Shown: positions 1 through 6,971 of the stretch, one piece after another
Layout: every line of letters begins with the position of its first letter
How positions within the stretch are numbered: the first letter of the stretch is position 1
Assembly: GCA_902492995.1 (NCBI GenBank)
Contig: CABUNR010000024.1
Coordinates: 1 to 17,232, forward strand
Source: OMSK01 sp902492995
GTDB lineage: Bacteria; Bacillota_I; Bacilli_A; RF39; UBA660
DNA length: 17,232 bases
Direction: 5' to 3'
Notes under the pieces: model-generated
Database searches by the model: none
Told to the model about the DNA's origin: nothing
What the model saw: the letters and a program-made list of their open reading frames with translations, nothing else
Translations under genes and position numbers: made by a program

Positions 1-71
1 TGTTTTCTCTTTTTTTATGTTTTAATAATTATTCCCACATCTAGTTTACTACATCTTATATAAAATTATAA

Positions 72-100
72 TTGACTTTAATTTTAATTTTTGTTAATAT
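72..100 (+). promoter_or_regulatory. sigma-A type promoter for the 126-653 gene
   Basis: TTGACT at 72-77 and TAATAT at 95-100 are separated by exactly 17 bases, with a TGn extension (TG at 92-93) directly before the -10. Transcription would start near 107, leaving about 19 bases before the ATG at 126. The TTG at 72 also opens a longer in-frame reading, but it is the -35 element, so the longer protein is not real. Confidence 0.75.
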
Positions 101-125
101 AAATAAATCAGAAAAGAGGAAAACT

Positions 126-653
126 ATGGATTATGATGTAGAAATGCTTAAATTATATTTTTTAGAACAAGGATTTACTAAAAAAGAAATAAATTATTTA
201 TTAAATAACAACCCTTTTGATAAAAATTATGTTACATGGGAAAAAAATAAAAAACGTGAAAATAAAATATTTGCAGATACTCTTAAAAAAAATAGATTAA
301 TAAATCCTAATATGGCAATTGAAGAAATTGCTATTCATGAAAATAACATGGTTGGTTTATACCTATCAAATACAGTTCAATATACAAAATGTTCTATAGA
401 TAAAACTATTAATAAAATTCCATATAAAAGAAATTTAATTTTAATTAATGGTATATATAAAAATGAAGCATATTTCTTAAAAAAACTAGATTTAAAGAAA
501 ATTCCATTTATAATTGGTGTTTGTAGTAAAAATAGACAATATTATAAAAAGTCTATTGAATTATTAAAAGAATTAAAATCAGATATTAAAGCTTTAGATA
601 TTATAACAAAGAAAGATGATGATCATTATATTTTTATAGCAAAAAAGATGTAA
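126..653 (+). CDS. Hypothetical protein, 175 aa, soluble
   Basis: I do not recognise this protein. It is rich in Lys, Asn and Ile, with no signal peptide, no membrane segment and no cysteine pair that would suggest metal binding. The first 45 residues look helical and charged. The C-terminal half alternates short hydrophobic strands (NLILINGIY, IPFIIGVCS, DHYIFIAKK) with helices, consistent with a small alpha/beta domain. The start at 126 is chosen because AGAGGA at 115-120 gives a good ribosome binding site; the in-frame TTG upstream at 72 lies inside the promoter. The gene is monocistronic: it has its own promoter and ends in a terminator shared with convergent ezrA. Base composition matches its neighbours, so nothing suggests recent transfer. 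Confidence 0.7.
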   Translation: MDYDVEMLKLYFLEQGFTKKEINYLLNNNPFDKNYVTWEKNKKRENKIFADTLKKNRLINPNMAIEEIAIHENNMVGLYLSNTVQYTKCSIDKTINKIPYKRNLILINGIYKNEAYFLKKLDLKKIPFIIGVCSKNRQYYKKSIELLKELKSDIKALDIITKKDDDHYIFIAKKM

Positions 654-665
654 TAACATCTTTTT
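642..665. terminator. Bidirectional terminator between the unknown gene and ezrA
   Basis: A perfect 10-bp stem (642-651 with 656-665) has a 4-base loop, and A/T runs on both sides supply a U tract in either direction. The stem overlaps the stop codons of both converging genes (TAA 651-653 on plus; the ezrA stop at 664-666 on minus). Confidence 0.85.
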
Positions 666-2379
666 AATTTCCTGAATATAACTTTAATAATTTATCATAA
701 ATTCCTTCTTCTACCTTATTTAATGAATTTATAGATACTTCTAAAGATTTTTTATATTCACCACGATAAAATAATTTTTCTGAATATTTTAAATATTTAT
801 CCAAATCATCTACTCTACTTCTATATCTATTTCCATATACAATAGCCATTTCGGCAAACATTGCTGTTTTAACCATTTCTTTTGTTGTTTGATATAACTT
901 TAAAACTAAATCACGAGCTGTATCGACACGAGTATTTAATACATCTATTGTTATTGGTTTTTTATCTAATTCTTTTATTATTTCTTTTATTGCCATTTGA
1001 GCATCATTTAATTCAATAAAATAAGTTTTTGGAATAATTGGTAAATTATATTCTCTAATTTTAGCTTTAGATTCTTTTAAAATATTTTTTATTTCTTCAA
1101 GTTGTTGACGAGCTCTAACCTCATCTTCTTTCATACTACCAATTGAATCTAAAATTATATCAACTCTTTCATCTAAATTAGCTAATTTAACAGATAAAGC
1201 TTCTATCTCTTTAGTAAGTTTTGAATAAGCAAATGTATTGTTACTTGTATGTTTTATTAAAATATTATAATCGTTATATAAATTATCTAAATCCTTTTTT
1301 ATACTATATAATTCCTGTAATTGAATATCAGATAAATTATATAATCGCTTAATTTCTTCTATATCTTTTAGAATATCATTTAGCAAATTGTTAATTTTAT
1401 TATATTTTGTCTTAAATACTTTATTAGCATTTTCATAATCTGTTCTATTTACTTTTTCTTTTTCAAAATCCGTAAATATTGATTCAAAATAGTCTAATAA
1501 AACCTTAAGTTCAAATAAACTATCTTCAATATTTAAATCTTTTGCTCTAGTTAAAATATCATTTATTTTATTACGAGCTTCAGCTATATTATATTCAACA
1601 TTTAAATAATCAAGCGGATATCCACTTTCAGTCATCTTTTTATATTTTTGTTCAACTTCTTCAAGTTTTTTAGGTAGAATTGATTTAGCAAGTAACTCTA
1701 TACCTGGTAATTCTTCTACAATATTTGTCATATGTTTAATCATTTCATCAATAGATTTTACAACAGGAGCAACTTCAGTATACTCATTCTTTTCCATTAA
1801 ATCTTCAAATTGCTCAAATTTACGAGCTATATTTTCAAATTGCAATTCAACTACTTCACTATTTTCACCAAATTCATTTTCAGTGTTTTTATATTTTTGA
1901 TATAATTCTCTATATTTAATTTTAAGTTTTGTAATAATTGCTCTATTTCTTTCTTCACTACCAGTTATTTCTTTTATCTCATTAAGTAAAAACTCAGAAT
2001 TTGTTCTTACTTTATAAATTTCCATTTCAAGTCTTGCTATTTTATAAAGTGTCTTCTTGTAATCCATTTTAGACAAAGAATAATCTGTATCAAGCAACAT
2101 ATCTGTTATTTTAGGAATTTGATTTGTTCTAATTACATCTAATCTATTTTTCCAATTATTATACATTACTTCTAATTTTTCATTATTCAAATAGGACTCT
2201 ATTTTTGATAATTCAGGTATTACTGGAGAACTATCCAATTTATTTTTTTCTATCTCTAGTTTATCAATTTCTTCTTTATATTTTTTATTTTTTTGTTTTT
2301 GTATAAAGTATAAAACAAGTATTATTAAAGTTGTTGCACATAAGAAAATAGATACAATTAATAATATTACCTTGTTCAT
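664..2379 (-). CDS. ezrA: Septation ring formation regulator EzrA
   Basis: EzrA is a membrane-anchored, spectrin-like negative regulator of FtsZ ring assembly in Firmicutes. The 571 residues match the usual length (about 560-575). An N-terminal transmembrane segment (about residues 4-24) puts the rest in the cytoplasm. It is followed by a basic stretch, the conserved PELSKIESYLNNE region (about 55-67), long coiled-coil bundles and, near the C-terminus, the conserved patch YGNRYRSR (about 515-522), which corresponds to the EzrA QNR patch. The ATG at 2379 has a good GAGGTGAT ribosome binding site. The gene is divergent from secE-nusG and ends in a shared terminator. Identity is confident from architecture and the conserved patch; many coiled-coil proteins look alike in between. 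Confidence 0.92.
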   Translation of the reverse strand: MNKVILLIVSIFLCATTLIILVLYFIQKQKNKKYKEEIDKLEIEKNKLDSSPVIPELSKIESYLNNEKLEVMYNNWKNRLDVIRTNQIPKITDMLLDTDYSLSKMDYKKTLYKIARLEMEIYKVRTNSEFLLNEIKEITGSEERNRAIITKLKIKYRELYQKYKNTENEFGENSEVVELQFENIARKFEQFEDLMEKNEYTEVAPVVKSIDEMIKHMTNIVEELPGIELLAKSILPKKLEEVEQKYKKMTESGYPLDYLNVEYNIAEARNKINDILTRAKDLNIEDSLFELKVLLDYFESIFTDFEKEKVNRTDYENANKVFKTKYNKINNLLNDILKDIEEIKRLYNLSDIQLQELYSIKKDLDNLYNDYNILIKHTSNNTFAYSKLTKEIEALSVKLANLDERVDIILDSIGSMKEDEVRARQQLEEIKNILKESKAKIREYNLPIIPKTYFIELNDAQMAIKEIIKELDKKPITIDVLNTRVDTARDLVLKLYQTTKEMVKTAMFAEMAIVYGNRYRSRVDDLDKYLKYSEKLFYRGEYKKSLEVSINSLNKVEEGIYDKLLKLYSGN

Positions 2380-2401
2380 ACTATCACCTCGCTATTATAA
2401 T

Positions 2402-2441
2402 TTTATCACATTTATATCGAATTTTGTCAAATATTTGTCAA
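2402..2441 (-). promoter_or_regulatory. Probable ezrA promoter with tandem TTGACA elements
   Basis: On the minus strand TTGACA occurs twice (2441-2436 and 2430-2425), 11 bases apart. No -10 sits at the ideal 17-base spacing: the candidates are GATATA (2418-2413) for the first and GATAAA (2407-2402) for the second. The assignment is tentative. Seen as TGTCAAA on plus, each copy is also one base from the Spo0A box core, but the -35 explanation is simpler. Confidence 0.4.
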
Positions 2442-2474
2442 ATTTTTATTTTTTTTATTTTTTTTATATATTTA

Positions 2475-2503
2475 TTGACTTAAACATGATAATATGATAT
2501 ATT
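2475..2503 (+). promoter_or_regulatory. Promoter of secE-nusG
   Basis: TTGACT (2475-2480), a 17-base spacer and TATATT (2498-2503) preceded by TGa (2495-2497), an extended -10. Transcription should start near 2510, giving a leader of about 40 bases. The promoter is back to back with the ezrA promoter region. Confidence 0.75.
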
Positions 2504-2508
2504 TATCT

Positions 2509-2525
2509 AAACACGGAAGGTGTTT
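2509..2525 (+). repeat. Small hairpin at the 5' end of the secE-nusG leader
   Basis: AAACAC (2509-2514) and GTGTTT (2520-2525) form a 6-bp stem with a GGAAG loop, followed by a short T-rich run. It lies almost exactly at the predicted transcript 5' end. It could stabilise the mRNA or act as a weak attenuator; the sequence does not decide. Confidence 0.4.
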
Positions 2526-2549
2526 TTATTTTGAAATAAAGAGGTGCAT

Positions 2550-2720
2550 ATGAAAAAATTTTTTAAAGGTGTAAAACTAGAATTCAAAAAAATAAAATGG
2601 CCAAATAAAAAAGAAATGGCTACATATTCAGTAGCAACTTTATTATGTGTTATAATTTTTGCTCTTTTCTTTACTGGTTTAGATTTCCTAATATCTGTTA
2701 TTAAGGATGTGATTCATTAA
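2550..2720 (+). CDS. secE: Preprotein translocase subunit SecE
   Basis: SecE is the small essential subunit that clamps SecY in the SecYEG protein-conducting channel. The 56-residue product starts MKKFFKGVKLEFKKIKWPNK, with the family hallmark KKIKWP amphipathic cytoplasmic helix. A single transmembrane segment follows (about residues 28-50). Length is normal for single-span Firmicute SecE (about 55-65). The ribosome binding site GAGGTG (2541-2546) is close to the ATG. The last base of the TAA stop (2720) is the first base of the nusG ATG, so the two genes are translationally coupled. The usual Firmicute neighbour rpmG is absent upstream. Confidence 0.95.
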   Translation: MKKFFKGVKLEFKKIKWPNKKEMATYSVATLLCVIIFALFFTGLDFLISVIKDVIH

Positions 2721-3244
2721 TGGAAAAAGAATGGTATGTTGTTAATACATATTCTGGTCATGAAAGTAAAGTTAAAGAAAAACTTGAAATGCGTGCCAGT
2801 ACAATGGGAATGGAAGATTACATATTTAGAGTAGTTGTTCCAGAAGAAAAAATAATTGATGAAAAAGGTAAAGAAAAAGTTAAAAAAATGTTTCCTGGAT
2901 ATATCCTTGTTGAAATGATTATGAATGATGATGCATGGTTTATAGTTCGTAATACACCTGGTGTTACAGGATTTATTGGATCTTCAGGTAAAGGAGCAAA
3001 ACCTTTTCCACTTACTCCTATGGAAGTTGATAAAATTCTAGGTAGTATGGGAATGAGTAGATTAGAAATTGGTAACAACTTAAATGTTGATGATAATGTT
3101 AAAGTTGTTAATGGACCATTTGCTTCTATGTTTGGTAAAGTTAAAACTATAAATATGGAAAACCAAACATTAGAAGTTGCATTAGATTTATTTGGACAAG
3201 AAACAATTGTTGAACTTGGTTTAACTGACATAGAAAAAGCATAG
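2720..3244 (+). CDS. nusG: Transcription termination/antitermination protein NusG
   Basis: NusG binds RNA polymerase through its NGN domain and modulates elongation, pausing and Rho-dependent termination. The 174-residue product has a complete NGN domain (about 1-110) with WYVVNTYSGHE at the start, FPGYILVEM and VRNTPGVTGFIG, and a C-terminal KOW domain (about 123-174) with VKVVNGPFASMFGKVK. Length is typical of the family. The start is fixed by the one-base overlap with the secE stop. Unlike many Firmicutes, rplK-rplA do not follow; a strong terminator and convergent tgt do, so secE-nusG is a two-gene unit here. Confidence 0.97.
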   Translation: MEKEWYVVNTYSGHESKVKEKLEMRASTMGMEDYIFRVVVPEEKIIDEKGKEKVKKMFPGYILVEMIMNDDAWFIVRNTPGVTGFIGSSGKGAKPFPLTPMEVDKILGSMGMSRLEIGNNLNVDDNVKVVNGPFASMFGKVKTINMENQTLEVALDLFGQETIVELGLTDIEKA

Positions 3245-3273
3245 AAAAAAATCTTCAAAATGAAGATTTTTTT
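3245..3273. terminator. Bidirectional terminator between nusG and tgt
   Basis: A 13-bp perfect stem (3245-3257 with 3261-3273), AAA loop, with seven As on one side and seven Ts on the other, so it can act in both directions. It starts right after the nusG stop and overlaps the tgt stop codon (3272-3274). Confidence 0.9.
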
Positions 3274-4390
3274 AATTATTTTTAGTATAATCTGATATAA
3301 ATTTTTCTCTATATTCTAGTAATTTATCTTCCTTTATAGCTATTCTTAACTCTTCTGCTAATCTAATTAAAAAGCGAATATTATGTATAGATAAAAGTCT
3401 AGCTCCAAAAGTTTCATTTGAAGTAATTAAATGTCTAATATATGCCTTTGTATAATGCTTACAAGCATAACAATCACAACCTTCTTCAATTGGCGTAAAA
3501 TCATCCTTATATTTAGCATTTTTCATATTAATCTTTCCATAATGTGTAAAGGCATTACCATGTCTTGCAATACGGGTTGGTAAAACACAATCAAACATAT
3601 CTACACCTCTAATAACACCTTCTATTATATCTATAGGGTCTCCTATTCCCATTAAATATCTTGGTTTATCTTCTGGCAAATATAAAATAGAATAATCAAT
3701 TGCTTTATACATATCTTCTTTTGATTCATGGTCGTTTGCAACTCCACCTATACTATATCCATCAAAACCAATTTTTACTGTTTCAATAGCCGAATATTTT
3801 CTTAAATCTTCATAAGCCCCACCTTGAACAATTCCAAATAATGATTGATTAGGATTATTATGAACATCTTTACCTCTTTTAGCCCACCTTAACGTCCTTT
3901 CAATACTATTTTTTAAATAATCATGGCCTGCACTAGCGGGTGGACATTCATCAAAACTCATAGCTATATCACTATCTAATTTATTTTGAATTTCTATAGA
4001 TTTTTCTGGAGTTAAAAATAAGCTTTTACCATCTAAATGACTTTTAAAATGAACTCCTTCTTCAATGATATCCTTCTTTTTATTTTTAGCAAGTGAAAAC
4101 ACTTGGAATCCTCCACTATCAGTAAGTATTGGACCATCATAATTCATAAATTTATGAAGTCCACCAGCCTTTGATACAATATCTTCACCAGGTCTTAACC
4201 ATAAGTGATATGTATTAGATAAAATAACAGCACTATTCATTTCTTTTAATTCTTCTGGACTTAATGTTTTAACAGTAGCAAGTGTTCCAACTGGCATAAA
4301 CATTGGTGTTTCATAAGTTCCATGATTTGTATGTAAAAGTCCATATCTTGCATTACCACTTTTATATTTTAATTCATACTTTATTTTCAT
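3272..4390 (-). CDS. tgt: Queuine tRNA-ribosyltransferase (TGT)
   Basis: Exchanges guanine at the wobble position of GUN-anticodon tRNAs for a 7-deazaguanine base (preQ1 in most bacteria, queuine in some salvagers). At 372 residues it is full length. Visible family signatures are LTDSGGFQVFSL with the substrate-binding aspartate, DECPP, GIVQGG, GYSIGGVA, MFDCVLPTRIARHG with the catalytic aspartate, and the zinc site CDCYACKHYTKAYIRHL (C-x-C-x2-C plus His). The TIM-barrel core is intact. The ATG at 4390 follows a strong leader hairpin. No queuosine biosynthesis gene is in the window. The gene may be read from the upstream amidotransferase transcript, since no separate promoter was found. Confidence 0.96.
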   Translation of the reverse strand: MKIKYELKYKSGNARYGLLHTNHGTYETPMFMPVGTLATVKTLSPEELKEMNSAVILSNTYHLWLRPGEDIVSKAGGLHKFMNYDGPILTDSGGFQVFSLAKNKKKDIIEEGVHFKSHLDGKSLFLTPEKSIEIQNKLDSDIAMSFDECPPASAGHDYLKNSIERTLRWAKRGKDVHNNPNQSLFGIVQGGAYEDLRKYSAIETVKIGFDGYSIGGVANDHESKEDMYKAIDYSILYLPEDKPRYLMGIGDPIDIIEGVIRGVDMFDCVLPTRIARHGNAFTHYGKINMKNAKYKDDFTPIEEGCDCYACKHYTKAYIRHLITSNETFGARLLSIHNIRFLIRLAEELRIAIKEDKLLEYREKFISDYTKNN

Positions 4391-4402
4391 AAATTCACAT
4401 CC

Positions 4403-4432
4403 CTACCTAAATAGTATACACTATTTAGGTAG
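4403..4432 (-). promoter_or_regulatory. 13-bp perfect hairpin in the tgt leader
   Basis: CTACCTAAATAGT (4403-4415) is perfectly complementary to 4420-4432 with a 4-base loop. On the minus strand its 3' arm runs into the purine-rich AGGG just upstream of the tgt ATG, so the fold could partly hide the ribosome binding site. No U run follows it on the minus strand, so it is not a normal terminator for the upstream genes. It could instead be a protein operator or a processing site. Confidence 0.55.
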
Positions 4433-4464
4433 TTTTCTCAATTATTAATTTTCTCAATTATTAA
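4433..4464. repeat. Tandem 16-bp duplication at a gene end
   Basis: Two exact adjacent copies of TTTTCTCAATTATTAA occupy 4433-4448 and 4449-4464. They cover the C-terminal codons and stop of the Mur-like gene. Because 16 is not a multiple of three, the second copy reads in another frame and supplies a new stop at 4438-4440. Confidence 0.9.
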
Positions 4465-4989
4465 TTCAATATTTTTTCCAAATAATAACCCTATTATTAT
4501 ATTTCCAATTATATTAGGATCATTAACTTTTATATTATATATTTTATCTTGATACTTTATTAATAATTCACCTTTTTTATTCATATATTCTATATCATCA
4601 TATAAATTAGAACCATATCTATATATATCTAATTTATTATAAAAAATATTTTTTAAATAATTATCATTATCATTTATAATTAATGTTATATTTTTAAGTT
4701 TTCCCAAAATTTTTCTTATAAATTTAAATTCTTTTTTTTCAATGGTTGATGTATAACACCCACTTATTTTAGGGATAAATATAACATCAATTTTTATTTT
4801 ATTTTTTAAATACTCTAATTTTTCTATATTATTTATATCTAAATAGATTATAATTACTTCTTCATCTATATTATCTATATTATTTATAATATTGATATCA
4901 AAAGGTATTTCAATTACACTATAATCAATTAAGACATTTTTAAGGGAATACTTATATTCATTTATTACAACAATAATTTTTTTATCCAT
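4438..4989 (-). CDS. Mur-ligase-like central-domain fragment (remote), 183 aa
   Basis: No confident family assignment. By eye the protein resembles the second half of a Mur ligase central domain. IDVIFIPKISG recalls the 'DVAVFTNIS' strand; LIINDNDN (about 107-114) recalls the 'INADDP' strand followed by a YG turn (YRYGSN); NDPNIIGNIIIGLLFG near the end recalls the 'FNVxNxLAAxAxALxLG' helix. The ATP-binding P-loop and the C-terminal ligase domain are absent, so catalysis alone is unlikely. The ATG at 4989 is preferred over an upstream GTG at 5004 because AAAGGTGAT lies just ahead of it. It begins 4 bases after the amidotransferase stop, recalling the MurT-GatD pairing. Very rich in Ile, Asn and Lys. 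Confidence 0.45.
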   Translation of the reverse strand: MDKKIIVVINEYKYSLKNVLIDYSVIEIPFDINIINNIDNIDEEVIIIYLDINNIEKLEYLKNKIKIDVIFIPKISGCYTSTIEKKEFKFIRKILGKLKNITLIINDNDNYLKNIFYNKLDIYRYGSNLYDDIEYMNKKGELLIKYQDKIYNIKVNDPNIIGNIIIGLLFGKNIELIIEKINN

Positions 4990-4993
4990 ATTA

Positions 4994-5608
4994 TCACCTT
5001 TCACTATATTTTTTAGTTAATTTGTATTTATAACATTCCTTTATAAATTGATTAAATATTAAATTACTATTGTTATCATATTCAAGCATTGATTCTGGAT
5101 GCCACTGAACCCCTATAAAAAAACTTTTATTTTTATCTTCTATGCTTTCTATTACATTACTTATTCCACTAATAGATAAATCTGTATTTATTAAATAATC
5201 TTTATGTCTACTATTTACTTTTATTTCTTCAAGATTTAATATTTTATATATTTTTGAATTTTTATTAATTTTAACATCATGTACATATTTGAGATCTGGT
5301 TTTAAATGACTATAATTACCTATATAACCCATCCTTCCATTAAATAAATAGCCCATCTCTTGCATGCCAAGGCATATTCCAAAACAAGGAATATCATTAT
5401 CATATAAATACTTAATTAATTTTAAATCATCATCATATATATCTGTTCCACCCGGAAAAATAATACCATCACATAAATTTGCTGATTCAATATCTGGTTT
5501 TATAATAATAGGTATTACTCCTTTTATTATTAAGTTATCAATAAGTTCTACCTTAGAATAATATATATCATCTTCTTTTCTAACAGCTATTCCTACTATA
5601 GGTTTCAT
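4994..5608 (-). CDS. Class I glutamine amidotransferase, peptidase C26 (PuuD-like)
   Basis: 204 residues of the class I GATase fold, closest by pattern to gamma-glutamyl-GABA hydrolase-like C26 proteins: MKPIVGIAVR at the start, IIFPGGTDIYDDD (oxyanion region), nucleophile elbow CFGICLGMQEM (catalytic Cys in GICLG, about residue 78), GNYSHL, and VQWHPESM supplying the catalytic His and Glu. All three triad residues are present. It is shorter than typical PuuD (about 240-255), with compact loops. Such enzymes release ammonia from, or cleave, gamma-glutamyl amides; the substrate cannot be read from sequence. The ATG at 5608 has a GGTGAT ribosome binding site and the stop is 4 bases from the Mur-like gene, so the two are probably co-translated. 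Confidence 0.85.
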   Translation of the reverse strand: MKPIVGIAVRKEDDIYYSKVELIDNLIIKGVIPIIIKPDIESANLCDGIIFPGGTDIYDDDLKLIKYLYDNDIPCFGICLGMQEMGYLFNGRMGYIGNYSHLKPDLKYVHDVKINKNSKIYKILNLEEIKVNSRHKDYLINTDLSISGISNVIESIEDKNKSFFIGVQWHPESMLEYDNNSNLIFNQFIKECYKYKLTKKYSER

Positions 5609-5630
5609 AGTATCACCATTTAATTATATG

Positions 5631-5655
5631 AAAAAAGGTATTAAATAATACCTTT
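5631..5655 (-). terminator. Terminator of the histidine kinase gene
   Basis: A 9-bp stem (5634-5642 with 5647-5655), 4-base loop, followed on the minus strand by a run of six Ts. It overlaps the kinase stop codon. Immediately beyond lies TATAAT (5628-5623), which may be the -10 of the amidotransferase gene. Confidence 0.85.
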
Positions 5656-6889
5656 AAAATTCAATTTTCTCATATGGTAGTGTTATTATTGCTTTTGTTC
5701 CAATATATTTTTTTGATATATATTTAATTGTACCACCATGAGCTTCTATAATTTGTTTTGACAAATAAACTCCTAATCCTGTACCATTTTCTTTTGTTGA
5801 AAAAAATGGTTCTGATATTTTTTTTAATTCTGCTTTATCCATTCCAATTCCTGTATCTTCAATTTTAATTTCTATTTCGTCTTTTTCACATTTCAAGCTA
5901 ACTATTATTAAGCCATTTTTACCAATTGATTCTATACTATTTTTTATTATATTTATAAATACTTGATTCAATCTATTATAATCAGCATTTATAAATAGTT
6001 CATCTTTACTTATGTTAAAAATCCTATCAATATTTTTTTCTTTTAATAATGGAATAAAATTACTTGTTACTTCTTCAAGTAATAAATTAATATCAATAAT
6101 ATCTTTTTCTATCTTGATTTTATTAATTGATAAAAAGTCTTCTAATAATATTAAAACTCTTTTTATTTCTCTTTTCATTATAGAAATATATTTTTTACTT
6201 TTTTCTTTATCATTAATATCAAACATTTCTAAATAACCTTTACAAACCGTTATTGGATTTTTAATTTCATGTGTAATTTTAAACAAAGACATTCTTAAGT
6301 TTTTTTCTTCTTGTAATTTTCTAAGTTCTGTTTGAAAATTTATAATACCATTAGCCTTTTTAAATGTATAATAAATTATATATGTAACTAAAATAAATGG
6401 AATTATAATTATAATAGCGTTCATTAAATATTTAAAATTATTAATAACATATGGTTTAGTTATAGATTCATGTATAAGATAAAATATAATTTTAAAAAAA
6501 ACAAATATATTTAATAATCCCAGATCTTTCTTTTTTGATAACAAATATATAATAAAATAGATTATGTATTCAATAACTATATATATTGTTAGAGTATTAT
6601 AAAACCTTGATAAAATACAACATGAAAAAATAGACAAAATTATAATAGATGTATTTCTTCTTTTTAAATATGCTAAAAACAAAGGTATATTCATAAGTAA
6701 ATAAGGAAAAGAATAATTATCGTTTTTAAATGTTACTACAAAGTAAAAACTTGTTATAATTGCGAAATCTAAACATAATCCACTTTTTTTAAAATCATAA
6801 ACTTTATTATATGCCTCATAAATTACGTAAACCAATAAAGGAAATATAATTAATATAGCATTTAAAAGTACATTTTCAAATAAATTCAT
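5654..6889 (-). CDS. Orphan membrane sensor histidine kinase, sporulation-kinase-like
   Basis: 411 residues. The N-terminal ~185 residues are hydrophobic, with about six transmembrane segments and almost no extracytoplasmic loops, as in KinB-type sensors. A HisKA dimerisation domain follows, with H-box FKITHEIKNPITVCKGYLEM (phospho-accepting His in THEIKNP), then a HATPase_c domain: N box NQVFINIIKNSIES, G1 DTGIGMD, F box EPFFST, G2 GTGLGVYLSKQIIEAHGG. All catalytic elements are intact. The ATG at 6889 is chosen because GGTGAT precedes it; an in-frame TTG at 6913 has no such site. No response regulator is adjacent. The THEIKNP/GTGLG pattern resembles kinases that feed Spo0F/Spo0A, and two Spo0A-box cores lie upstream, but the partner is not in the window. 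Confidence 0.88.
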   Translation of the reverse strand: MNLFENVLLNAILIIFPLLVYVIYEAYNKVYDFKKSGLCLDFAIITSFYFVVTFKNDNYSFPYLLMNIPLFLAYLKRRNTSIIILSIFSCCILSRFYNTLTIYIVIEYIIYFIIYLLSKKKDLGLLNIFVFFKIIFYLIHESITKPYVINNFKYLMNAIIIIIPFILVTYIIYYTFKKANGIINFQTELRKLQEEKNLRMSLFKITHEIKNPITVCKGYLEMFDINDKEKSKKYISIMKREIKRVLILLEDFLSINKIKIEKDIIDINLLLEEVTSNFIPLLKEKNIDRIFNISKDELFINADYNRLNQVFINIIKNSIESIGKNGLIIVSLKCEKDEIEIKIEDTGIGMDKAELKKISEPFFSTKENGTGLGVYLSKQIIEAHGGTIKYISKKYIGTKAIITLPYEKIEF

Positions 6890-6904
6890 TTTATCACCGA
6901 CATA

Positions 6905-6910
6905 ATTATA
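6905..6910 (-). promoter_or_regulatory. Probable -10 of the kinase gene
   Basis: TATAAT on the minus strand (6910-6905), about 15 bases before the ATG, giving a very short leader. No good -35 lies at 16-18 bases, as expected for a promoter that needs an activator. The paired boxes at 6921-6940 cover that place. Confidence 0.45.
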
Positions 6911-6920
6911 CAAAAAAATT

Positions 6921-6940
6921 TTGTCGAAATTTGTCGAAAT
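6921..6940. promoter_or_regulatory. Two tandem Spo0A-type (0A) boxes upstream of the kinase
   Basis: TTGTCGAAAT occurs twice in perfect direct tandem (6921-6930, 6931-6940). Each copy contains TGTCGAA, the published core of the B. subtilis Spo0A binding box. Their 10-bp phasing places both on the same face of the helix, as expected for a dimer. They cover the -35 region relative to TATAAT at 6910-6905. Confidence 0.55.
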
Positions 6941-6943
6941 ATG

Positions 6944-6971
6944 AAAAAAGAAGTTTAATCAATAACTTCTT
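6944..6971 (-). terminator. Terminator of recA
   Basis: An 8-bp stem (6948-6955 with 6964-6971) overlapping the recA stop codon, followed on the minus strand by TTTTTT. It separates recA from the kinase. Confidence 0.8.

Noticed and set aside
1..71. GTGGGA on the minus strand as a possible MraZ-type operator
   Set aside because: Only one copy is present; MraZ sites are direct repeats. No gene starts inside the window there.
72..125. N-terminal extension of the first protein from a TTG start
   Set aside because: This TTG is part of the -35 element and no ribosome binding site precedes it; AGAGGA precedes the ATG at 126.
2425..2441. Paired TGTCAAA as Spo0A boxes upstream of ezrA
   Set aside because: Each differs from the core by one base and the reverse strand is exactly TTGACA, so a doubled -35 is the simpler reading.
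2818..3258. Antisense open frame across nusG
   Set aside because: It is the shadow of a highly conserved gene on the other strand, with no ribosome binding site or family similarity.
4403..4432. Ordinary intrinsic terminator after the Mur-like gene
   Set aside because: On the transcribed strand the stem is followed by GGATGTGAA, not a U run; the T-rich side faces the other direction, where no gene reads.
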